Source: Sulfurimonas sp.
GTDB taxonomy: Bacteria; Campylobacterota; Campylobacteria; Campylobacterales; Sulfurimonadaceae
Direction of reading: 5' to 3'
DNA length: 64,000 bases
Assembly: GCF_028694605.1 (NCBI RefSeq)
Contig: NZ_JAQVKP010000011.1
Span: forward strand, 33,752 to 97,751
The translations under genes were made by a program, and so were the position numbers. Below, one piece after another: positions 18,595 through 28,226 of the stretch (its first letter is position 1; the number at the start of each line of letters is the position of its first letter). A model generated the notes under the pieces. It ran no database searches, had not been told where the DNA came from, and was given only the letters and a program-made list of their open reading frames with translations.

Positions 18595-18870
18595 TTATAA
18601 ATTATCTATATCATTTTCCATACCCAGAGGAACATTAATCACTATTAACTCTGGATGAATATCCATCTTTAATTGTCTCTCAACTCCATACTTAAGAGTA
18701 GTTCCACTGCTAGCACACCCTATGCATGCACCACGTAGCTGTATATATACTTTTGAATTTTTCACTGTTATAAATTTTATATCTCCACCATCAAGCGCTA
18801 AAGACGGACGAACTTTGTCAATAACCTTTCCTACTGGACTCATTAACTCTTCATCTGTAAATGGAATCAT
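18595..18870 (-). CDS. NifU C-terminal-domain (Nfu-type) iron-sulfur protein
   Basis: Nfu-type carriers deliver Fe-S clusters to target proteins. The 91-residue protein has KVRPSLALDGGDI and the cluster-binding pair C49-I-G-C52 in RGACIGCASS. The ATG at 18870 is chosen over GTG at 18876 because AAAGGG lies 5-6 nt upstream of the ATG. It heads a likely operon with the TPR-like gene and murE. Confidence 0.92.
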   Translation of the reverse strand: MIPFTDEELMSPVGKVIDKVRPSLALDGGDIKFITVKNSKVYIQLRGACIGCASSGTTLKYGVERQLKMDIHPELIVINVPLGMENDIDNL

Positions 18871-18956
18871 AACCACCCTTTAAAAAAATATATACTCGCA
18901 CTATTAGCTTTCATAAGATATGACAAAATCGCTTAACAAGCGATAAAAAATATGAC

Positions 18957-20189
18957 CTATTCTCCCACGGCAAGAATTTGATGCACATAAGACGGCTTTC
19001 GCATACCCACAAGAATAACATCGACATTTTTGGTTTGCATTAAAAATCTCATTGCACACTCCTGCATTGAGACAAAACACTCTTTAAAAAAATCTTCTAG
19101 TTCTGTCCGCGTTCTCTTTGAGCACTCATAAGCCACCATTTTTTTATATTCTATAAGATACGTATCCAAAAAACCGATAAGCTCTTCACTCTCATTTATA
19201 TCAATATTTTCTAGCGTTTTTCGTATAAGAGGAACAATTTGAGTATAAAGAAATATATCATAATCGCCTATCCAGTCAAACTTATACATTGTTGCATCAA
19301 GCTGTTCAACAAGATTATAAAGTGTCTTTAGCTCTTCATTATCACAAAGCTCTAAAAGTTCGTTAAAGTGGTGATAGTACTCTCTGCTCTCTTCATAATC
19401 GGCTAAACGGTACATCTTGTTATTGTACTTTGCATTGAGTGGTCTATTTGCCAACACACGAAGTCCATTTTTTTTAGCCCAAGCTGCACATTTCAGTCCA
19501 TCTCTCTCTAAGATATTAACCGGAAGCTCAATTGTGGTAAAACTATGCTTTTTATTGCCTACAAGCATTGCCGCATTTTGAGCCAGTGTCAGTAAATCCT
19601 CATACGGCAAAAATTCTTCGCTTGATTCCGGAAGGGCAAAGCTATTTGAGCTAATGCCATACGAGTTGATTCTTCCACTCTCAATCTCTTTTTCAAGACC
19701 GACAAAAGCCTCTTGCAGCCTCGCATACATCCCATCCAGTCTCTCATCTTTACCGACACTTCTATTGATAGCATCTAAAAGATAATATTCCGGATTATGT
19801 ATCAAATAACACTCTATCGAATCTCTCTTAAGTCTCTTAAGCGAGAGTGTTAGTTGTTCCCGCATAAAAGAGCTAGAGATAGAGTGGTAGCACTCCTGTG
19901 AATATTTCACCATTTCATAGGAATTTTCAATAATAGAAGAATCTTGGAGATACTCTCGAAGAAGCGCACCTTGAATATAACCATACTTACTTATAATCTC
20001 AATCTCTTCTTGTACATCATGGTCAAATTCAGCTAGAGCGATTGCTACGGCACGCTCTGCGCCGCCGTCCATATAGTTTGAAGATGTATCTATGATTTTT
20101 ATGCCATAACGTATTGCCTCTTTAAGTGCTTGAATATGTTGTGGATTGGAATCGCTTATTCTGTAAGTTCCAAATGCAAAAGTACTCAT
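18957..20189 (-). CDS. Aldo/keto reductase family protein
   Basis: An NAD(P)H-dependent oxidoreductase fold with the catalytic tetrad D34, Y39 (KIIDTSSNYMDGGAE), K68 (IISKYGY) and H131 (YLIHNPE). Its 410 residues exceed the typical 280-320; the extra is an insertion around residues 270-370 rich in acidic and aromatic residues (REYYHHFNELLELCDNEEL). The substrate is unknown. It has its own AGAGAG ribosome binding site and follows the rplQ terminator. Confidence 0.85.
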   Translation of the reverse strand: MSTFAFGTYRISDSNPQHIQALKEAIRYGIKIIDTSSNYMDGGAERAVAIALAEFDHDVQEEIEIISKYGYIQGALLREYLQDSSIIENSYEMVKYSQECYHSISSSFMREQLTLSLKRLKRDSIECYLIHNPEYYLLDAINRSVGKDERLDGMYARLQEAFVGLEKEIESGRINSYGISSNSFALPESSEEFLPYEDLLTLAQNAAMLVGNKKHSFTTIELPVNILERDGLKCAAWAKKNGLRVLANRPLNAKYNNKMYRLADYEESREYYHHFNELLELCDNEELKTLYNLVEQLDATMYKFDWIGDYDIFLYTQIVPLIRKTLENIDINESEELIGFLDTYLIEYKKMVAYECSKRTRTELEDFFKECFVSMQECAMRFLMQTKNVDVILVGMRKPSYVHQILAVGE

Positions 20190-20235
20190 ACTATCTCTCT
20201 TAAGTAGTTTGGAATGTGGAAAGTGTGGAGTTTTA

Positions 20236-20255
20236 CAGCAGGAGCTGTCCTGCTG
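20236..20255 (-). terminator. Hairpin terminator after rplQ
   Basis: A perfect 8-bp stem, CAGCAGGA/TCCTGCTG with a 4-nt loop, lies 15 nt beyond the rplQ stop. The T-tract is poor. It separates the alpha operon from the aldo/keto reductase gene. Confidence 0.6.
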
Positions 20256-20269
20256 ATTATCGAATTAGA

Positions 20270-20620
20270 TTATACTAATTCGATAAATGCCATAGTTGTA
20301 GCGTCACCACGGCGGATACGTGTTCTAGTAATTCTCGTATAACCACCGGCACGATCAACATACTTAGGTGCTATCTCATTTACTAGGCTCTTTGTTGCTT
20401 CTTTGCTTTGAAGCGCCGCAAATACTGCTTTATGAGCATTTGAATCACCTTTACCTGCAACAGTAATTAGTTTTTCAATATAAGAGCGTAACTCTTTTGC
20501 TTTTTCTACAGTAGTTTCAATTTTACCATGTTCAATTAACGAAATGCTAAGGTTCTTAAGTAAAGCAGCACGGTGTGCACTTGTGCGACCTAGCTTACGG
20601 TATCCATGACAATGTCTCAT
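20270..20620 (-). CDS. rplQ: 50S ribosomal protein L17
   Basis: The 116-residue protein begins [20 protein letters not shown], diagnostic for L17, and has the [14 protein letters not shown] end. Last gene of the alpha operon, after rpoA. Confidence 0.98.
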   Translation of the reverse strand: MRHCHGYRKLGRTSAHRAALLKNLSISLIEHGKIETTVEKAKELRSYIEKLITVAGKGDSNAHKAVFAALQSKEATKSLVNEIAPKYVDRAGGYTRITRTRIRRGDATTMAFIELV

Positions 20621-20640
20621 CTCTAATTCCTCTATTTAGC

Positions 20641-21633
20641 TTACAAAGCTTCTATTTTCTTTTTTAATGCACTAACTACATCATCTGCTAAATCGCCGCC
20701 AACTTCATATCCAAATTCTTGAAGTTTTTCAACGATTTCATCATATGATTTCTTACCTAGATTCTTAACATTTTTAAGATCATTTGTACTCATCAATGCT
20801 ATTTCACCAATTAGTTTAATGTTTGAGCGGTCAAGACAGTTAAAACTTCTTGCGCTTAAACCCAAACTGTCAATATGTGCACTCAATCTCTTAAGATCCG
20901 GATTCTCTTCACTTCTTTCAATTGCTGCCGGAGCTTTTACGCTAATTTCGCTGTTAAATACCGCTAACTGTGCGTACATAACTTCCAACGAGTTTCTAAA
21001 TGCATCAAGCGGGGAAATCTGACCATCAGTTCTGATATTTAAAATCACTCTCTCAAAGTTAGGATTATCCTCAACAAGTACATTTTCAATCTTGTATGTT
21101 GCGCTGCGAACAGGTGTAAAATAAGCATCTAATGCTATATAACCATCTTCAAGCTCATCATATGTATATTCACTAGCAACATAACCGATGCCTTGAGCGA
21201 TTCTAATACTGAAGTTAAGCGTAGAATCCTCATTTAATGTAGCAAGATGAGCATCAGGAGTTACTATTTCCACTTCATTATTTGTAAGATCACTGCCCTT
21301 AATTGTGCATGGACCGGCAAAATTATAATTAATCTCTGCTTCTGTAGCACCGCCAAGCAGCTTAAAACGAATCTCTTTCAGATTTAAAATAAAATCTGAA
21401 ATATCTTCAAGCATACCACGCACTGAGTCAAACTCATGTTTAGCACCTTCAATTTTAATAGCTATTGGTGCATAACCAACAGAGCTACTTAACAAAAAAC
21501 GGCGAAGTGGATGAGCTAAAGAGATAGCATATCCTGTTTCAAACGGATACGCCACTATATTTGCTTCATTCTCACTAATCTGCTCTACCTCAAATTCTCG
21601 AGGAGCAAGTGGAGTAGTTTTAATCTTTTTCAT
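20641..21633 (-). CDS. rpoA: RNA polymerase alpha subunit
   Basis: The 330-residue protein has the N-terminal assembly domain ([20 protein letters not shown]) and a linker to the C-terminal DNA/activator-binding domain ([16 protein letters not shown]). It lies between rpsD and rplQ as usual. Confidence 0.98.
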   Translation of the reverse strand: MKKIKTTPLAPREFEVEQISENEANIVAYPFETGYAISLAHPLRRFLLSSSVGYAPIAIKIEGAKHEFDSVRGMLEDISDFILNLKEIRFKLLGGATEAEINYNFAGPCTIKGSDLTNNEVEIVTPDAHLATLNEDSTLNFSIRIAQGIGYVASEYTYDELEDGYIALDAYFTPVRSATYKIENVLVEDNPNFERVILNIRTDGQISPLDAFRNSLEVMYAQLAVFNSEISVKAPAAIERSEENPDLKRLSAHIDSLGLSARSFNCLDRSNIKLIGEIALMSTNDLKNVKNLGKKSYDEIVEKLQEFGYEVGGDLADDVVSALKKKIEAL

Positions 21634-21659
21634 ATCTCTTACGCCTTTTATTTTAACTA

Positions 21660-22286
21660 TTATTTCGAGTAAAGCTCAACGATTAAACGCTCTTCTACAG
21701 GGATAACAACTTCTTCACGCTCCGGTAGGCGAGTAAAGATACCGAATTTTTTATCAGCATCAATATCAACCCATGGAGCCAAGCCAGTCTGGTTTGTTAG
21801 TTCGATAGCACGAACTATCTGAGAGTTGTTTTTGCTGCTCTCACGAACTTCAACTTTTTGTCCCGGTCTTACACGGTAAGAAGGAATATCAAGTTTCTTT
21901 CCATCTACCAAAATATGACCATGTGTTACAAGCTGGCGTGCAAAACGACGTGTTGTTGCAAATCCCATTCTGTAAATAACATTGTCAAGTCTTTGCTCAA
22001 TTAGAGTTACAAGGTTTGTACCTGTATTTCCTTCTCTTCTTTTTGCTTCAACGAATAATGCACGGAACTGCTTTTCAGAAATACCGTACATAAACTTCGC
22101 TTTTTGCTTTTCATTAAGCTGTAAACCATACTCAGATGGTTTTTTACGACGCTGACCATGTTGACCTGGAGCATACGGGCGTTTTTCTAATGCAGATTTT
22201 CCTGCTAAACGGCGCTCTCCTTTGAGGTTAAGACTAACTCCAAATCTTCTTTCGATTTTTTCTACTGGGCCTCTATATCTTGCCAT
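21660..22286 (-). CDS. rpsD: 30S ribosomal protein S4
   Basis: 208 residues beginning [19 protein letters not shown] with a central S4 RNA-binding domain ([20 protein letters not shown]). Primary 16S-binding assembly protein and, in many bacteria, repressor of its own operon. No zinc-binding cysteines, so the C- form. Confidence 0.98.
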   Translation of the reverse strand: MARYRGPVEKIERRFGVSLNLKGERRLAGKSALEKRPYAPGQHGQRRKKPSEYGLQLNEKQKAKFMYGISEKQFRALFVEAKRREGNTGTNLVTLIEQRLDNVIYRMGFATTRRFARQLVTHGHILVDGKKLDIPSYRVRPGQKVEVRESSKNNSQIVRAIELTNQTGLAPWVDIDADKKFGIFTRLPEREEVVIPVEERLIVELYSK

Positions 22287-22298
22287 AAGTTAATCTCC

Positions 22299-22691
22299 TT
22301 ACACTCTACGGCGCTTAGGCGCACGACATCCATTGTGTGGTAGCGGAGTAACATCTTTCATAAATGTTACACGGATACCTTCAATAGAACCTACTGCTTT
22401 AGTTGCAGTTTCTCTTCCTGAACCAGGACCTTGAACTTTAATACCAAGTTCTTTTATACCATGTACTTGAGCTTTTGCTACTGCATCTTCTACTGCTGCT
22501 TGCGCTGCAAACGGAGTAGATTTTTTGCTGCCTTTAAATCCAAGGCTACCAGCTGAACTCCAAGCAATCATGTTACCCATCTCATCTGTAATAGTTACAA
22601 GAGTATTGTTAAATGATGCAGAGATGTGGCAGATACCACGTGCAATATTTTTCTTTACTACTTTTTTTCTAACAGCTTTTCTTTTTGCCAT
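22299..22691 (-). CDS. rpsK: 30S ribosomal protein S11
   Basis: 130 residues with the conserved [18 protein letters not shown] and the C-terminal [18 protein letters not shown]. Part of the platform at the mRNA exit; third gene of the alpha operon. Confidence 0.98.
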   Translation of the reverse strand: MAKRKAVRKKVVKKNIARGICHISASFNNTLVTITDEMGNMIAWSSAGSLGFKGSKKSTPFAAQAAVEDAVAKAQVHGIKELGIKVQGPGSGRETATKAVGSIEGIRVTFMKDVTPLPHNGCRAPKRRRV

Positions 22692-22701
22692 CTGTTAATC
22701 C

Positions 22702-23064
22702 TTACGCTGCGCCGACAGTTTTACGCTTGCCCTTACGAGTGCGCGCATTTGTCTTAGTTTTTTGACCACGGCATGGAAGACCACGACGGTGACGAAGACC
22801 TCTGTATGAACCTAAGTCCATAAGTGCTTTAATATCCATTGCAACTTGTTTACGAAGATCACCCTCTACAACATGGTTTGCACGAATCTCTTTTGTGATT
22901 GCCGCAACATCATCTTCGCTTAGTTCGTAAACTCTTTTGTTATAGTCAATACCCGTTGCGTCAAGAATTTGACGAGAAGCGTATAGACCGATTCCATAGA
23001 CGTATGTTAGACCATACTCTATTCTTTTTTTCTTTGGTAAATCAACACCTGAAATACGAGCCAT
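22702..23064 (-). CDS. rpsM: 30S ribosomal protein S13
   Basis: 120 residues beginning [20 protein letters not shown] with [19 protein letters not shown], the head protein that contacts tRNA and L5. It starts 2 nt after the rpmJ stop. Confidence 0.98.
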   Translation of the reverse strand: MARISGVDLPKKKRIEYGLTYVYGIGLYASRQILDATGIDYNKRVYELSEDDVAAITKEIRANHVVEGDLRKQVAMDIKALMDLGSYRGLRHRRGLPCRGQKTKTNARTRKGKRKTVGAA

Positions 23065-23066
23065 GG

Positions 23067-23180
23067 TTATCCTTGTCTCTGTTTATGTTTTTTAACTTTG
23101 CAGATTACTCTTACAATGCCTTTTCTCTTAATGACTTTACAGTCATCACACATCTTCTTAACTGAAGCTCTTACTTTCAT
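23067..23180 (-). CDS. rpmJ: 50S ribosomal protein L36
   Basis: A 37-residue protein starting [20 protein letters not shown] with C11, C14, C27 and H32 forming the zinc ribbon. First gene of the alpha operon, directly before rpsM. The ATG follows a GGACTTTCA spacer with a GGAC-type site. Confidence 0.97.
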   Translation of the reverse strand: MKVRASVKKMCDDCKVIKRKGIVRVICKVKKHKQRQG

Positions 23181-23399
23181 TGAAAGTCCTTACAATAAAT
23201 TCTTATAAAACCTAATCGGTTTTATCTCTTCACCAAAGCCGCACAAGCGTACAAGAATCAATGAAACCTAATAAATCCATGTTCCTTGCTATTTTTAGGT
23301 AAATCTTTTTTGTATCTACCAATACTTTTATCTTTAATAAATATATTTATAGAGATAAAAACACTCTTATTTTTTGTTAAAACAGCAAAGCGGATGTGG
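23181..23399 (-). promoter_or_regulatory. Long leader of the alpha operon with 8-bp hairpin
   Basis: About 210 nt of untranslated leader lie between the predicted start and rpmJ. A perfect ATAAAACC/GGTTTTAT stem with a 5-nt loop (23205-23225) sits 24 nt before the rpmJ start, without a T-tract. Such a leader could carry S4 autoregulation, but this is inference. I find no ORF here. Confidence 0.5.
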
Positions 23400-23405
23400 A
23401 TTATA
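23400..23405 (-). promoter_or_regulatory. Extended -10 promoter of the alpha operon
   Basis: The minus strand reads TTTTTTTGTGTATAATCC: TATAAT with an upstream TGTG and a T-run, typical of Campylobacterota promoters without a -35 box. Start expected near 23393. Confidence 0.7.
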
Positions 23406-23481
23406 CACAAAAAAATGTAAAAGATTTATTAAGCTGCTTTTATTTACACATTATATTTCTTAATCAGCTATTTTTTTTACA

Positions 23482-23826
23482 CTATTCCCATAAAACACTT
23501 ACACCGTATTCAGGATGCAAAATAATATTTTTGCTGTAGTAATTTTTTTTACCATACTTTTTACTCAAAAACTCAACTTCTAGCGATTGATTTTCCAAAA
23601 GCTCTCTTATATCTTTAAACGAGAGCCATTTTCCATACCGGGAGAGTGCATTTTGCCAGATTCGAAACCCGCATGACGCATCTTCTCTTAGCTCAAACAA
23701 TTCGCCATCCTCTGTTTTCCAGTGCGCATTTGTACATGCATATAGTTTGACTTTTTTTCCTTGAATCTCCTTATCCCTTATCTCAATCATTCCGCAATTG
23801 CAATACGGGCACTTTCCTAAAGTCAT
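23482..23826 (-). CDS. Hypothetical zinc-ribbon protein
   Basis: A 114-residue protein whose N-terminus GKCPYCNCGMIEIRDK, with C6, C9, C11 and a later C31/H35 (ACTNAHW), looks like a zinc ribbon of the topoisomerase C-terminal type. The rest (YSKNIILHPEYGVSVLWE) matches nothing I know. It is a single gene upstream of the alpha operon promoter and in the same orientation. It probably binds nucleic acid or protein through the ribbon. Confidence 0.7.
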   Translation of the reverse strand: MTLGKCPYCNCGMIEIRDKEIQGKKVKLYACTNAHWKTEDGELFELREDASCGFRIWQNALSRYGKWLSFKDIRELLENQSLEVEFLSKKYGKKNYYSKNIILHPEYGVSVLWE

Positions 23827-24134
23827 AAGACCTTCTCCTCTTTAATTATAGTTCTTGCAGAACTCAATTTTGAACGCTAAAGGAACTCATCCCTTTAGCT
23901 ACGCTTACGCCACTCGCTATGGCGACTAAAGCTTACTTCTTTGAAGTAAGACAACTTCTTACAAAACAAGATTTTGCAAGAAGTGTATTTTAAAAATAGT
24001 ACTGTTTTTAATTTTTAAATACAAAAAATATTGCAAAATGCCATATTTTTCCAATCAATATTTCATAGGCGTATCAAAGCAAAACAAGGGTACAATATAT
24101 CTCTATATAGTTACGGAATTACCAAGGAATTACG
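23827..24134. repeat. Cluster of four adjacent inverted repeats (possible REP-like element)
   Basis: This gene-free stretch holds four consecutive perfect or near-perfect hairpins: GCTAAAGG/CCTTTAGC (23876-23899), CGCCA/TGGCG (23908-23924), CTTACTTC/GAAGTAAG (23932-23950) and ACTTCTT/AAGAAGT with inner CAAAA/TTTTG (23954-23984). An outer CTTTAG/CTAAAG pair frames the second. It looks like a dispersed palindromic element rather than a terminator, but only one copy is in the window. Confidence 0.5.
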
Positions 24135-24980
24135 ATGCCACAAAACAAACACCTTGAGCTTGGGTATATCAATACTCTTAAAATCGACCGTGATACGCCA
24201 CACGGACTTTTTTTAAAAGCGCTTGATGAGAAAGATGTTCTCCTCCCAAAAGCTTATGTTACACCCAATATGTACATTGATGATTTAGTGGACGTTTTTT
24301 TATATACTGACTCAGAAGATAGGCTTGTAGCAACTACGCTTAAACCAAAAGCAATGCTTGATGGTTTTGCGCTTTTTGAAGTAGTTGATACCGCTCCTTT
24401 TGGCGCTTTTGTCAACTGGGGTCTTGCAAAGGATCTTTTTGTTCCAAATATGTTTCAAAAAACACCTTTTAAAGTTGGCGAAAAAAGATTTCTCAAAGTT
24501 GTCTATGATGAAAAAACTCATCGTCTTGTTGGAAGCGAAAAGCTGGGAAACTTTTTTGACAAACGCCCAAAAGGTCTATCTCCGCACAAAGAAGTTAGCA
24601 TTCTTATCATTGCAAAGACTCCGCTTGGCTATAAATGTATTGTGCAAGAGCGCTACGAGGGATTGATATACCACAATGAGATATTTGAAAAAATCGAACT
24701 TGGCATGCAAAAGAGAGCCTATATCAAAACGGTGAGAAAAGATGGCTGCATCGACCTGACATTGCAGCCAAACAAAGAGAAGAGAAAAGATGCTTCCGCG
24801 GAAAAAATTCTTGTATTGTTGCGCCAAAGCGGCGGAAGTATGCCATATAACTACAAAAGTGACGCGGAATTGATTCAAGATGTTTTTGGTCTCAGCAAAA
24901 AAGAGTTTAAGCGCTCACTTACATCACTTCAAGATAATGGAACTATTGAAGTAAAAGAGACGGGTATCTACCTCAAGTAA
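24135..24980 (+). CDS. CvfB-like S1-domain RNA-binding protein
   Basis: The 281-residue protein matches the CvfB/YitL layout: two N-terminal S1-type OB domains (LGYINTLKIDRDTPHGLFL; FALFEVVDTAPFGAFVNWG followed by DLFVPN), a third OB segment and a C-terminal winged helix (LSKKEFKRSLTSLQDNGTIEVKETGIYL). The staphylococcal protein binds RNA and affects virulence gene expression. The ATG at 24135 has an AAGGA site. The next gene follows after 1 nt. Confidence 0.85.
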   Translation: MPQNKHLELGYINTLKIDRDTPHGLFLKALDEKDVLLPKAYVTPNMYIDDLVDVFLYTDSEDRLVATTLKPKAMLDGFALFEVVDTAPFGAFVNWGLAKDLFVPNMFQKTPFKVGEKRFLKVVYDEKTHRLVGSEKLGNFFDKRPKGLSPHKEVSILIIAKTPLGYKCIVQERYEGLIYHNEIFEKIELGMQKRAYIKTVRKDGCIDLTLQPNKEKRKDASAEKILVLLRQSGGSMPYNYKSDAELIQDVFGLSKKEFKRSLTSLQDNGTIEVKETGIYLK

Positions 24981-24981
24981 A

Positions 24982-25188
24982 ATGGCAAAAGAGAAAAAAA
25001 GTATTAATTTAACTGAGTATAACATCTCTTTCTTTGTACAAAAAAGCACTTTTAAAGTACTACGTTTTCATCCTGCAAAAATGACAGTAGATGTTGCGGT
25101 TTATGAAAATGAGACAAAAACAGAAACAAAAACGCTTCCTTTTGCACATCTGCCAAAAGAGATAAAAAAAAGAATCAAACCTAATTGA
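24982..25188 (+). CDS. Small basic hypothetical protein
   Basis: A 68-residue lysine-rich protein (MAKEKKSINLTEYNISFFVQ... KEIKKRIKPN), translationally linked to the CvfB-like gene by a 1-nt gap. No known motif. The tight spacing suggests it is expressed with, and may assist, the RNA-binding protein. Confidence 0.65.
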   Translation: MAKEKKSINLTEYNISFFVQKSTFKVLRFHPAKMTVDVAVYENETKTETKTLPFAHLPKEIKKRIKPN

Positions 25189-25242
25189 AATTATTGTCTC
25201 TTTTTTGTTACTATACCCTACTAAATAATGGAGAGAGTACCT

Positions 25243-25545
25243 ATGGCAGAAGTTAAAAAATGCGCATCCCTTGAAGAGGTGAGAAGCGAAATAGACAAGA
25301 TTGATGATTTGATTGTTGAGCTTATTTCACAAAGAAGTCATTTGGTCCGCCAAGCTGCATCTTTTAAAAATAGCATTGAAGAGGTCAAAGCCGAGGATAG
25401 GGTTGATTATATTTTACAAAAAGTTCGCCACGCTGCCATTAAAGCAGATGTCTCCCCAAATATGATTTCTGATCTTTTTAAAATCATGATTAATGAAATG
25501 GTTGAGACAGAAATATCAGAATTTAGAAATACTCAAACATTCTAA
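25243..25545 (+). CDS. Chorismate mutase, AroQ/PchB-like
   Basis: A 100-residue all-helical enzyme. The first helix, LEEVRSEIDKIDDLIVELISQRSHLV, has the R and D/R pattern of AroQ mutases and resembles PchB in length and in the C-terminal EISEFRNTQ. It may convert chorismate to prephenate; an isochorismate-pyruvate lyase role is possible. The ATG at 25243 is chosen over 25228 because GGAGAG lies 7 nt ahead. A -10 TATACC is near 25212. Confidence 0.85.
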   Translation: MAEVKKCASLEEVRSEIDKIDDLIVELISQRSHLVRQAASFKNSIEEVKAEDRVDYILQKVRHAAIKADVSPNMISDLFKIMINEMVETEISEFRNTQTF

Positions 25546-25569
25546 GCTATCTCAATCAAAGATAGCTTA
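25543..25569. terminator. Bidirectional terminator between chorismate mutase and infA
   Basis: A perfect 10-bp stem TAAGCTATCT/AGATAGCTTA with a 7-nt loop includes both converging stop codons (TAA of chorismate mutase and of infA) in its arms, followed by TTTG on the plus side. Confidence 0.8.
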
Positions 25570-25785
25570 TTTGTATCTGTAAGTGATACGACCTTTATCT
25601 AGTGAGTATGGAGTTAACTCAAGTTTCACTTTATCACCCGGCAATATCTTAATATAGTGCATACGCATCTTTCCTGCAATATGGCATAATATAATATGTC
25701 CGTTCTCTAACTCAACACGAAATGTTGCATTTGGCAAAGCCTCTATAATCTTGCCATCAACTTCGATAACATCCGATTTAGCCAT
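25567..25785 (-). CDS. infA: Translation initiation factor IF-1
   Basis: 72 residues, [20 protein letters not shown], the single OB-fold that blocks the A site during initiation. It follows secY-map, the standard order; last gene of the spc block. Confidence 0.98.
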   Translation of the reverse strand: MAKSDVIEVDGKIIEALPNATFRVELENGHIILCHIAGKMRMHYIKILPGDKVKLELTPYSLDKGRITYRYK

Positions 25786-25797
25786 TTTAATCCTTTT

Positions 25798-26556
25798 TTA
25801 TGCAATAGATAAAATTTCAGCTTTACCATTGACAATTGCAACAGTATGCTCGTAGTGTGAACCGCGTAAACCATCGGCACTAACAACATCCCACTTGTTT
25901 TCTAAGATTAGTGGTTTTGAATCCTTTTGACATATCATAGGCTCAATACAAAAAACCATACCGTTTTTAATCTTTGGTCCGCTTTTTGCATCTTTACCCT
26001 CTAAATAGTTTGGAATCTCCGGTTCTTCATGCGGCTTTCTGCCAATACCGTGACCGCAAAAGCTGTACAATGGCACAAAACCCCGTAATCGAATCGAATT
26101 TTCCAAAATTTCAGAGAGCTCTTTAAACCGCATTCCAACTTTAATCGCTGCGATTGCTTCATAAAGAGTATCCTTTGCACATGCTATAAGCTCTTCGTCT
26201 CTAGCACTAACCGTTCCGACCGGAACTGTTATTGCGGCATCGCCGAACCATCCGTCAAGCTCTACGCCAATATCATAGCCGATAATATCACCCTCTTGAA
26301 GTTTATACTCTGATGGAATACCATGAATAATAACCTGATTGAGTGAGCAGCAGACAGAGTTAGGAAAGCCATAGAGACCCTTAAAAGATGGTCTTGCACC
26401 ATGGGAGAGGATATAATCTTCTGCCATGGCATCAAGCTCTTTAAGCGAAGCCCCTACTTTTGTATTTTGACGCAGTAGTTCAAGAGCGCCGCCAACGATT
26501 TTATTGGCAGCACGAAGTTTTTCAATCTCTTTTGGTTGTCTTAGCGCTATGGCCAT
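25798..26556 (-). CDS. map: Methionine aminopeptidase, type I
   Basis: Removes N-terminal methionine from new proteins with two metal ions. The 252 residues carry H in IIHGIPSEYKLQEGDIIGYD, GWFGDAAIT and GHGIGRKPHEEPEIPN, and the terminal E motif HYEHTVAIV. It is 3 nt from secY. Confidence 0.97.
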   Translation of the reverse strand: MAIALRQPKEIEKLRAANKIVGGALELLRQNTKVGASLKELDAMAEDYILSHGARPSFKGLYGFPNSVCCSLNQVIIHGIPSEYKLQEGDIIGYDIGVELDGWFGDAAITVPVGTVSARDEELIACAKDTLYEAIAAIKVGMRFKELSEILENSIRLRGFVPLYSFCGHGIGRKPHEEPEIPNYLEGKDAKSGPKIKNGMVFCIEPMICQKDSKPLILENKWDVVSADGLRGSHYEHTVAIVNGKAEILSIA

Positions 26557-26559
26557 CAG

Positions 26560-27822
26560 TTAAAGACCAACTGCACTAAGTGTCTCATATTTACTCATGT
26601 AAATTTGAGCTTCAATTTTTCTCATCGTATCAAGGGCCACTTGAACAACAATCATAACCGCGGTACCGCCAAAGAAGAATGGAACCCCCATTCCTTTAAT
26701 AATCATAAAAGGAAGCGTAGCCACAAGACCAAGGTAAAGCGCGCCTGTAAAGGTCAAATTACTCGCTGTTGTATTTAAAAACTCAGCCGTAGCATTTCCG
26801 GTTCTTATCCCCGGTATAAAACCACCCTGTTTTTTAAGATTTTCAGAGATGTCTTTTGAGTTGAAAGTAATCGATGCATAAAAAAACGCAAAGAAAACAA
26901 CAAACACAAATGTCATAAAGTTAAAAAAGTAACTATTTGGGTTAAGATAATCTGCTATTGCCAAAATAGTCGGATTTGTACTACTTGATAAAACAGTCAT
27001 TGGAAACATCAATATCGCACTTGCAAAAATAACAGGGATAACACCCGCTAAGTTTACCTTGATAGGTATATAGTTCATAACTCTTTTATTTTGATTTTGA
27101 ATGATAACTTTTTTAGCGTATGTTACCGGAATACGGCGTTCGCCTAGTTCAACGTAAATAATAACAGCTATTGTTCCAAAGATTAGAGCAAGAATTGCCA
27201 ATACAGTTAAAAAGCTCATCGCACCTGTATTTACCATTGTAACTGTTTGACCGATTGCACTTGGAATTGCAGATACAATTCCGGCAAAAATAATCAATGA
27301 GATACCGTTGCCGATACCGCTTTGTGTAATTTGTTCACCAATCCACATCAGAAGCATTGTTCCAGCCAACATCGAAACAGCCGAAACCATAATAAACGTG
27401 TTGTGATCGACTAAAATCGCACTGTTTCCATTTGGTCCGGTTAAACTCTGAAGTCCAACACTTATACCAACTGCCTGAACGATAGTTATTGCAATAGTTG
27501 CATAGCGGATAATCTGCATATATTTTACCATGCCGTCACGCTCTTTTTTCATCTGTCCAAGATTTGGAAATGTCGCAGCAAGAAGCTCCATGATGATAGA
27601 TGCAGTGATGTAAGGCATAATACCAAGAGCGATGATAGACATTCTCTCAACGGCGTTACCGCTGAACATATTGAATAAACCGAGTGCGTCTGATTGGTGT
27701 GAATCGAAGAATGAAGCTATAACAGCAGTGTCAACGCCTGGTACCGGCACGTATGCCAGTAGGCGATAAATAAATAAAAACCCGATAGTAATAAATATCT
27801 TATTTACTAGATTTTTATTCAC
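26560..27822 (-). CDS. secY: Protein translocase channel SecY
   Basis: Ten transmembrane segments over 420 residues: first MNKNLVNKIFITIGFLFIYR, plug region near residue 60, and the cytoplasmic loop GERRIPVTYAKKVIIQNQN. It pairs with SecE. It sits after rplO with a 2-nt gap. Confidence 0.98.
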   Translation of the reverse strand: MNKNLVNKIFITIGFLFIYRLLAYVPVPGVDTAVIASFFDSHQSDALGLFNMFSGNAVERMSIIALGIMPYITASIIMELLAATFPNLGQMKKERDGMVKYMQIIRYATIAITIVQAVGISVGLQSLTGPNGNSAILVDHNTFIMVSAVSMLAGTMLLMWIGEQITQSGIGNGISLIIFAGIVSAIPSAIGQTVTMVNTGAMSFLTVLAILALIFGTIAVIIYVELGERRIPVTYAKKVIIQNQNKRVMNYIPIKVNLAGVIPVIFASAILMFPMTVLSSSTNPTILAIADYLNPNSYFFNFMTFVFVVFFAFFYASITFNSKDISENLKKQGGFIPGIRTGNATAEFLNTTASNLTFTGALYLGLVATLPFMIIKGMGVPFFFGGTAVMIVVQVALDTMRKIEAQIYMSKYETLSAVGL

Positions 27823-27824
27823 GA

Positions 27825-28223
27825 CTATTTACCTGTTGAAGTAACGTTGTCGTCTTTAATTTTTGATGCCAACTCTTTTGCAGATGCACCAACTAACTTA
27901 ACTTTCGTTACAGATGCAACCATCTTGTGAACACCACGGATACTCTCCATAGTTATCTCAGCCAGCTCTGCAACTGCTTTAATCTTATCTACGTTGATTA
28001 CATATGGTTTTACAACACGAGATGTAAATCCGATTTTAGGCAATCTTCTTGCAAGCGGAGTTTGTCCACCTTCGAAATTTCTCTTTCTTGAGTTACCACT
28101 TCTTGCAGTTTGACCTTTTCCGCCACGTGTAGAAGTCTTACCCATCCCTGAACCACATCCGCGTCCAACTCTCTTAATATCTTTTACAGAACCCTCAGCA
28201 GGAGTTAAATTTTCAATACCCAT
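27825..28223 (-). CDS. rplO: 50S ribosomal protein L15
   Basis: 132 residues, [20 protein letters not shown] then [20 protein letters not shown]. It follows rpsE after 3 nt, so no rpmD (L30) gene is present between them. Confidence 0.97.
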   Translation of the reverse strand: MGIENLTPAEGSVKDIKRVGRGCGSGMGKTSTRGGKGQTARSGNSRKRNFEGGQTPLARRLPKIGFTSRVVKPYVINVDKIKAVAELAEITMESIRGVHKMVASVTKVKLVGASAKELASKIKDDNVTSTGK

Positions 28224-28226
28224 AAT

